Below, piece by piece: positions 58,364 to 64,000 of a stretch of DNA of 64,000 bases. Origin of the DNA: Actinomycetota bacterium (lineage in GTDB: Bacteria > Actinomycetota > Acidimicrobiia > Spongiisociales > UBA11373); the NCBI GenBank assembly GCA_020444505.1, contig JAHLKU010000006.1, positions 1 to 64,000 of the forward strand. Direction: 5' to 3'. Both the position numbers and the translations under genes were made by a program. Within the stretch, counting starts at the first letter, position 1; every line of letters starts with the position of its first letter. The notes under the pieces were generated by a model, which did no database searches, was not told where the DNA came from, and was given only the letters and a program-made list of their open reading frames with translations.

Positions 58364-60549
58364 CCGAGCCCCAGCAGCCGGCCGCCCTGGAACACCAGGA
58401 CCGCCATCAACCACGCGATGCCCAGCTGCCCGAGCACCGACACCAGCATCCACCGGGACCCGAACTCGTGGCGGAACGCCGCGACCGCCGCCATGCACGG
58501 GGTGTAGAGCAGCACGAAGACCATGAACGCCAGCGCCGCCAGGGCGCCGTGCCCGCCGCTGGCCTGCTCGAACGACGCCCGGATCCGCCCGTCCACCGCA
58601 TCGGTGGTGCCGTCGTCGACGTCGGTGAAGTCGAGCCCGACGAGACCGGGGATCGACTTCACCGTGCCCCACGCGGCATCCAGGAAGCCCGAGCCGATCT
58701 CGGCGAGGTCGTCGGCGAAGCCCGGGGCGGGCCCGTCCGGCTCGCCGCTGCCGCCGTACAACTGGCTCATCGTGCTGACGACCACTTCCTTGGCCACGAA
58801 GCCCGACATCAGCGCGCCGGTCTGCTCCCACGCTCCCATCCCGGCGGGCTCCAGCAGGGGCGACACGGCGCCGGCGACGGCGCCGAAGGCGCTGTCCTCC
58901 ACCTCGGTGTCCCCGAACGATCCCCCGCCGACGGGGATGGCCAGCAGCAGCCACACGGCGACGCTGGCGCCGAGGATCATCGTCCCGGCGCCCTGGATGA
59001 ACGCCCACGTCCGCTGCTTCACCAGTGTCCAGACGGTCCGCACGTTGGGCAGGCGGTAATCGGGCAGCACCATGACGAACGGGGCCGGATCGTCGTCGCG
59101 GAGCACCGTCCTCCCCATCACCAGGCCCACCAGGATCGCGACCACCACCCCCAGCAGGTACATGGCGAACACCACCGACCCGCTGTGGGCGGCGAAGAAG
59201 ATCGACGCCAGCAGCACGTAGACCGGCAGGCGGGCGCTGCAGGACATGAACGGCACCATCAACCCGGTCAGCAGCCGGTCGCGGTGGCTGTCGAGCGTCC
59301 TGGTGGCGTAGATGGCCGGCACCGTGCAGCCGAACCCCACCATCATCGGCAGGAACGCCTTGCCCGGGATGCCGACGGCGCGCATCGCCCGATCCATCAC
59401 CAGCGCCGCCCGGGCCATGTACCCGGAGTCCTCCAGCACCGCCAGCGTCAGGTACAGCCCGAACAGCACCGGCACGAACGCCAGCACCCCGCCGACCCCG
59501 GCCAGCACGCCGTCGACCACCAGGCCCTCGACCCACCCACCGCCGAGCCCGGAGGCGCCCAGCCCGGCGGCTGCCCACCGGCTAAGGGGGCCGGAGACGA
59601 CCGCGTCCACCCAGTCGAGGAACGGCGCCGTGACGTCGGTGGTGATCTTCAGCACCAGCCACATGACGGCCAGGAAGGCGGGCAGGCCGAGCCAGCGGTG
59701 AGTGAGCACCCGGTCGAGGCGCTGCGACCACAGCGAGCCCCGCCCGGCGCCCGCCGACTGCTCGGCCACCCGGTGCACCCACACGTGGCGGCGCTCGGCC
59801 ACGGCGAGCCCGGCGTCGAGGCCGGTGTCGTCGGCGATGCCGTCCGCGGCCCTGGCCGCCGCCTCGAGCACCGCTGCACCGCCGGCGAGGGCCGCCACCC
59901 GCTCGTGCACCGTCTCCTCGCCGGCCACCAGCTGCACGGCCAGCCAGTGGGCGGGCGCGAGCGCCGCCACCTCGGCGTTCTCCACGACCTCCGCCACCAC
60001 CGTGGACAGGTACCGCTCGATGACGGGGCCGTAGTCCACCACCAGGGGCTGGACCCCGGGGCGGGAGAGGGCGGCGGCCGCCGCGGCCCGCACCTCGCCG
60101 ACCCCCTCGCCGCGTCGGGCGACGGTCGGCACCACCCGGGTGCGCAGCGCCGCGCCGAGCCGCTCGTGGTCGACCTCGATGCCGCGCCGCGCCGCCACAT
60201 CCGACATGTTGCAGGCCACCACCTGACGCAGGCCCAGTTCGGCGATCTGCGCCACCAGATGGAGGCTGCGCTCCAGGTTGGCGGCGTCCACCACGGTGAT
60301 CACCACGTCGGGCCGGTCCAGCAGGAACGACACGGCGATCGACTCCTCGGCGGACACCGGCACCAGCCCGTAGATGCCGGGGAGGTCCACCACGGCGAAG
60401 CGGTGGCCTCCTTCCTCGAACTCCCCGCTCTGCCGCTCCACCGTCTTGCCCGGCCAGTTGCCGACGTGCTGGTGCGCCCCGGTCAACTCGTTGAAGAGCG
60501 AGGTCTTGCCGATGTTGGGGTTCCCGGCGAGGGCAACGGTGGGCGTCAT
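58360..60549 (-). CDS. feoB: ferrous iron transporter FeoB
   Basis: VALAGNPNIGKTSLFNELTG, DLPGIYGL; Gate motifs CTVPAIYATRTL, SCSARLPVYVLL. Confidence 0.95.
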   Translation of the reverse strand: MTPTVALAGNPNIGKTSLFNELTGAHQHVGNWPGKTVERQSGEFEEGGHRFAVVDLPGIYGLVPVSAEESIAVSFLLDRPDVVITVVDAANLERSLHLVAQIAELGLRQVVACNMSDVAARRGIEVDHERLGAALRTRVVPTVARRGEGVGEVRAAAAAALSRPGVQPLVVDYGPVIERYLSTVVAEVVENAEVAALAPAHWLAVQLVAGEETVHERVAALAGGAAVLEAAARAADGIADDTGLDAGLAVAERRHVWVHRVAEQSAGAGRGSLWSQRLDRVLTHRWLGLPAFLAVMWLVLKITTDVTAPFLDWVDAVVSGPLSRWAAAGLGASGLGGGWVEGLVVDGVLAGVGGVLAFVPVLFGLYLTLAVLEDSGYMARAALVMDRAMRAVGIPGKAFLPMMVGFGCTVPAIYATRTLDSHRDRLLTGLMVPFMSCSARLPVYVLLASIFFAAHSGSVVFAMYLLGVVVAILVGLVMGRTVLRDDDPAPFVMVLPDYRLPNVRTVWTLVKQRTWAFIQGAGTMILGASVAVWLLLAIPVGGGSFGDTEVEDSAFGAVAGAVSPLLEPAGMGAWEQTGALMSGFVAKEVVVSTMSQLYGGSGEPDGPAPGFADDLAEIGSGFLDAAWGTVKSIPGLVGLDFTDVDDGTTDAVDGRIRASFEQASGGHGALAALAFMVFVLLYTPCMAAVAAFRHEFGSRWMLVSVLGQLGIAWLMAVLVFQGGRLLGLG

Positions 60550-60899
60550 GCGCCGCCGTCCTCCGGCTCGATCTCCACCTGGACGGCGGCCGCCACCACG
60601 CGGTCCACCGCGACCCGGGTATGGCCCACTTCCACCAGCGCCGGGCCCCGGCTCCGGTCCACGACGAGGCAGGCGCCGGGCACGATGCCGAGGGCTGCGA
60701 GGCGGTGGACCAGGCGCCGCCCGCCGTCCACCCTCACCACCCGCACCCGTGCGCCGGGCGCCACGGTGGCGATGGTGGCTGCGCCGGAGGCGGCCGCGCC
60801 GAGGCGGCCCCGTCCCGCTCCGTGCCGGCGGCGGCCTCCCCGCCGCCCGTGACGCCTGCGGGCGCGGCGCTCAGGCACGGCCGGCGGCCCCCCGGGCAC
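60546..60899 (-). CDS. feoA: FeoA-like ferrous iron transport protein; start uncertain
   Basis: GARVRVVRVDGGRRLVHRLAALGIVPGACLVV; 4-bp overlap with feoB; N-terminal Arg-rich part is probably not translated. Confidence 0.7.
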   Translation of the reverse strand: MPGGPPAVPERRARRRHGRRGGRRRHGAGRGRLGAAASGAATIATVAPGARVRVVRVDGGRRLVHRLAALGIVPGACLVVDRSRGPALVEVGHTRVAVDRVVAAAVQVEIEPEDGGA

Positions 60900-61596
60900 G
60901 GACCAGGACCGAGTCGGCGGTCGCCGGGTCCAGGTGCACGTCGCCCTCGGGGCCGGCCACCAGCACGCCGCGTCGCCCGGTGGCCGCCACCGTCACCACG
61001 GCGCCCGGGCCCAGGCCCGATGCGGTGAGGAACTCCCCCGCCCGCCGGCCGGCCGCGACCGCCACCACCTCGACGACCGTCCCGGCGGGGACTCCCCCCA
61101 ACGCCTCGGCGCCGGTGTGCGCCTCCGCATCGCCGCCGCCGGGGATCTGGGCGCCCAACGGCCCGGCCTTCGGGTGCCCCAGGTACTCGTCGAGACGGTC
61201 GGCGGTGCCTGCCGCGGTGACGTGCTCCAGGTCGCAGGCGAGGTCGTCGGCCTGCTGCGGCGTGTAGCCGAGGTGGTCGGCGAGGAATCGCGCCCACAAC
61301 CGCCGGGTGCGCAGCACCCGGTCGGCGACCCCCTCACCGGTCGCGGTGAGCGAAGCGCCCTTGTACGGCTCGTAGGAGACCAGGCCCTTCCCGGCGAGCT
61401 TGCGGACCATCTCGTTGGCCGATGCGGGCGACACCCCCAGCCGCGACGCCAGCGGTGCGAGGCCGAGCGGGCCGGCGTGGCCCTCCTCCACGGCGCGGCG
61501 GATGGTGATGAGGTACATCTCCTCGCTCTCGCTGGTTTCAGGCGCACCAGCGACCTTTGGGACAGAATGTTCTGGCATGCCCAAACATTCTGCCAT
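60871..61596 (-). CDS. DtxR/SirR/MntR-family metal-dependent regulator; start uncertain (61596 or 61578)
   Basis: EEMYLITIRRAVEEGHAGPLGLAPLASRLGVSPASANEMVRKLAGKGLVSYEPYKGASLTATGEGVADRVLRTRRLWARFL. Confidence 0.9.
   Translation of the reverse strand: MAECLGMPEHSVPKVAGAPETSESEEMYLITIRRAVEEGHAGPLGLAPLASRLGVSPASANEMVRKLAGKGLVSYEPYKGASLTATGEGVADRVLRTRRLWARFLADHLGYTPQQADDLACDLEHVTAAGTADRLDEYLGHPKAGPLGAQIPGGGDAEAHTGAEALGGVPAGTVVEVVAVAAGRRAGEFLTASGLGPGAVVTVAATGRRGVLVAGPEGDVHLDPATADSVLVRARGAAGRA
61563..61592. promoter_or_regulatory. 30-bp near-perfect palindrome (26/30) cagaatgttctggcatgcccaaacattctg at the start of the DtxR-like gene; candidate operator
   Basis: CAGAATGTT..GGCATGCC..AACATTCTG share the same symmetry centre. 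Confidence 0.65.
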
Positions 61597-61680
61597 CGAT
61601 CGCTCCCGCTCCGCCGGGGCCGAAAGTCCCTACTCCCGCGCACCGGGAGAACCCCCGCACCCCGGTAGAGTCGCGTCCAC

Positions 61681-63306
61681 ATGCCCCCCGACCGCAATCC
61701 CTGGATCACCGGGCTCCTGACCGGGGCCGTGCTGGCGACCACCAGCGTGATCCTCTTCGTGCTGTTCTCCTCGTCCGGCGGCGAGACCCCCGGCACCACC
61801 CTGGCCGGCTCCACCTCCACCACCACCGGGGACGGCTCGACCTCCTCCACGGAGCCTTCCACCACCGCCACCACCGGGGGGGACACCACCGAGGCCACCA
61901 CCAGCACCACCACGACCACGACGGTCCCGCTCGACCCGTGGGTGGACCGGCGCACCGTCGGGCAGCCGTGGGGCGACGCCGTGGACGGCCTGCTCACCTT
62001 CCGGGGCAACCCCACCAACACCTGGTACGGCACCGGCCCGATCCCCGAGACCGTCCCGACCCGGCTGTGGCGCTACCCCGACAGCCCGATGTGCTCGGAC
62101 TCCACCGACCTGGGCACCACGAGCCGCTGGTGCGGGAACGGGTGGACCGGCCAGCCGGTCATCTGGGAGCGCCCCGACGGGGTCACCGAGATGATCTTCG
62201 GCGCCTACGACCGGCGGCTCCACTTCGTGGACGCCGACACCGGCGAGGACACCCGGTCGTCGGTGCTCACCGGCGACATCATCAAGGGCACGCCGACCAT
62301 CGACCCCGACGGCTACCCCCTGGTGTACTTCGGTTCGCGCGACAACTTCTACCGCATCATGGCGCTCGACCGGGGCGACGCCGTCGAGTTGTGGAAGGCC
62401 GAGGCCAACCTGGCGGTCGAGGGGCGCTGGAACGACGACTGGGACGCCAGCGGCCGCATCGTCAACGACATCCTCTTCGAAGGCGCCGAGAACGGGCTCT
62501 TCTACATCTGGAAGCTGAACCGGGGCTACGACGCCCAGGGCAAGGTGACGGTGGACCCCGAACTGCTCTTCAAGATGGAGTCGTACGACGACGAGTTGCT
62601 CGCCGCGATCGGGCCCTCCTACCCGGCGGTGAGCGTGGAGGACTCGGCGGCGCTGTTCGAGGGCGTCGTCTACTTCGCCAACTCCGGCGGGAGGATCCTG
62701 GGGCTCGACATCACCGACGTGGAGAACGGCAACGCCCCGATCGTCTTCGACTACTGGGTGGGCGACGACGTGGACTCCGCGATCGTCATCGACGACGAGG
62801 GGATGCTGTACGTCTCGGCGCAGTACGAGCGCTACCTGCAGCGGGCGCGGGACCTGGGCCAGGTGATCAAGCTCGACCCGTCCAAGCCCGACGATCCCTA
62901 CGTCTGGGGCATGTACTCCCTCACCAACTCCCCGTGCAAGGGCGGCACCTGGACCACCCCGGCCCTCGGCGACGGCGTGGTGTACACCGTCACCAACAAG
63001 GGGTACCTGGTGGCGATCGACCAGGAGACCGGCGAGGAGTTGTGGGTGGACGACATCGACGACGGCAGCGGCTGCTACGCCGCCCCCCACCACATGTCGT
63101 CGCCGGTGATCGTCGACGGCCACCTGATCCTGGCGCTGGTCGACGGCCGCATCCGCAACTACGACCTGGCCGACCCCGCGGCCCCGGAGCTGGTCTGGGA
63201 GATGCAGCTCACCAGCGGGCGGATCGAGGCGACCCCCGCCGTCTGGGACGGCAGGATCTACGTCGCCGCCTGGGACGGCTACATGTACGCCGTCGGAGCC
63301 GGCTGA
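61681..63306 (+). CDS. PQQ/WD-like beta-propeller repeat protein, membrane-anchored with Ser/Thr-rich linker
   Basis: N-terminal TM, STTTGDGSTSSTEPSTTATTGGDTTEATTSTTTTTT, repeated blade motifs (LHFVDADTGE, VAIDQETGEELWVDDID, GRIYVAAWDGYMYAVGAG). Confidence 0.8.
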   Translation: MPPDRNPWITGLLTGAVLATTSVILFVLFSSSGGETPGTTLAGSTSTTTGDGSTSSTEPSTTATTGGDTTEATTSTTTTTTVPLDPWVDRRTVGQPWGDAVDGLLTFRGNPTNTWYGTGPIPETVPTRLWRYPDSPMCSDSTDLGTTSRWCGNGWTGQPVIWERPDGVTEMIFGAYDRRLHFVDADTGEDTRSSVLTGDIIKGTPTIDPDGYPLVYFGSRDNFYRIMALDRGDAVELWKAEANLAVEGRWNDDWDASGRIVNDILFEGAENGLFYIWKLNRGYDAQGKVTVDPELLFKMESYDDELLAAIGPSYPAVSVEDSAALFEGVVYFANSGGRILGLDITDVENGNAPIVFDYWVGDDVDSAIVIDDEGMLYVSAQYERYLQRARDLGQVIKLDPSKPDDPYVWGMYSLTNSPCKGGTWTTPALGDGVVYTVTNKGYLVAIDQETGEELWVDDIDDGSGCYAAPHHMSSPVIVDGHLILALVDGRIRNYDLADPAAPELVWEMQLTSGRIEATPAVWDGRIYVAAWDGYMYAVGAG

Positions 63307-63374
63307 GCCGGGCGGGCAGGCCGGCGAGCGGAGCCGGGGGCGGTTGGCGCAGCCCTCCACCACAATGGGGGCCC

Positions 63375-64000
63375 ATGGACCCTGCGCCCGCACCTCCCCG
63401 TCGCTCCCCGTGGTGGCTCGCCGCGGCGGTGGTGGTGGTGATCGGAGCCGCCGCCTGGGCGGCCGGCGCCTCCGGGAGCGGCACGAGCGACCCGGTCCCC
63501 ACGACCGGCCCCGCCGCCACCGACCCTTCCGGCCTGGAGCGGGTCGTGCAGGCCGAGGCGTTCTGGTGGGCTCTGGGTGACGGGGACCTCGCCACGGTGA
63601 TGGGCTTCTTCTCGCCCGGCACAGGGTCGCCGCTCACCCACTACGCCGGGTACACGGCGGCGTTCGAGGCAGGGTACGAGCCGCAGGGGTGCCGGGTGGT
63701 GGCCGCCGACAGCGTCCGGTGCACGCTGCGGTCGTCCAACCCCGACCTCATCGACCTCTACTGGGTGCGGTCGCAGACCACCGAGTGGGTGAGCGCCGGG
63801 ACGGTGGCGTTCGACGAGGGCGGCATCACCGGCTTCCAGGAGCCCGGCCTCGTCACCACGGCCACCCCCCGCCTGGTCGAGGCCGCGGTCGCCGCAAGGG
63901 GCGCCCTGCCGGATGCGTGCGACCGGCTGCACCACGACGCCGCCGACCTGCCGCCCATCGACACGGGGGTCGCCCTGACGGCCGACTGTGCCGCCGCCCT
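63375..64000 (+). CDS. hypothetical membrane-anchored protein, truncated by window end
   Basis: MDPAPAPPRRSPWWLAAAVVVVIGAAAWAAGASGS..., open to 64000 without a stop. Confidence 0.6.
   Translation, partial: MDPAPAPPRRSPWWLAAAVVVVIGAAAWAAGASGSGTSDPVPTTGPAATDPSGLERVVQAEAFWWALGDGDLATVMGFFSPGTGSPLTHYAGYTAAFEAGYEPQGCRVVAADSVRCTLRSSNPDLIDLYWVRSQTTEWVSAGTVAFDEGGITGFQEPGLVTTATPRLVEAAVAARGALPDACDRLHHDAADLPPIDTGVALTADCAAA

Overview
A 64 kb, very GC-rich chromosomal window from what looks like an actinobacterium. Evidence for this is the NucS/EndoMS mismatch nuclease, an LLM-class F420-type oxidoreductase, a SirR/DtxR-like regulator and probable leaderless -10/start-codon spacing. An acidimicrobial-like lineage is only a guess. 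It is mostly tightly packed core and housekeeping genes. I recognised no rRNA, tRNA, CRISPR array, transposase or prophage, and these were not searched computationally. Main content: Sir2 deacetylase; SpoIID-like protein with an internal duplication; flippase and sugar transferase; leucyl aminopeptidase; PduO; Sat-CysC fusion; lysine 6-aminotransferase; GT39-like transferase; transketolase; an lpd / E2 / LipB-LipA fusion operon; a methylmalonyl-CoA mutase large-subunit operon with small unknown proteins; dsbB plus two tandem TlpA-like proteins; a split suf system with two sufC genes; fumC; ROK kinase; UdgB, sigma factor and NucS; a LysR regulator divergent from an octaheme (8 x CxxCH) cytochrome; an archaeal-type GAPDH-like protein; a degenerate DUF885-like protein; a heterodimeric ABC exporter with YihY; and a feo operon with a DtxR-like regulator carrying a 30-bp near-palindrome at its start. 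Most interesting: the LipB-LipA fusion, the surface-anchored octaheme cytochrome locus, the dispersed/duplicated suf genes, the overlapping mutase operon, and a recurrent TANNNT-N6..8-start pattern suggesting widespread leaderless transcription. All family calls come from reading translated motifs; no database search was run.
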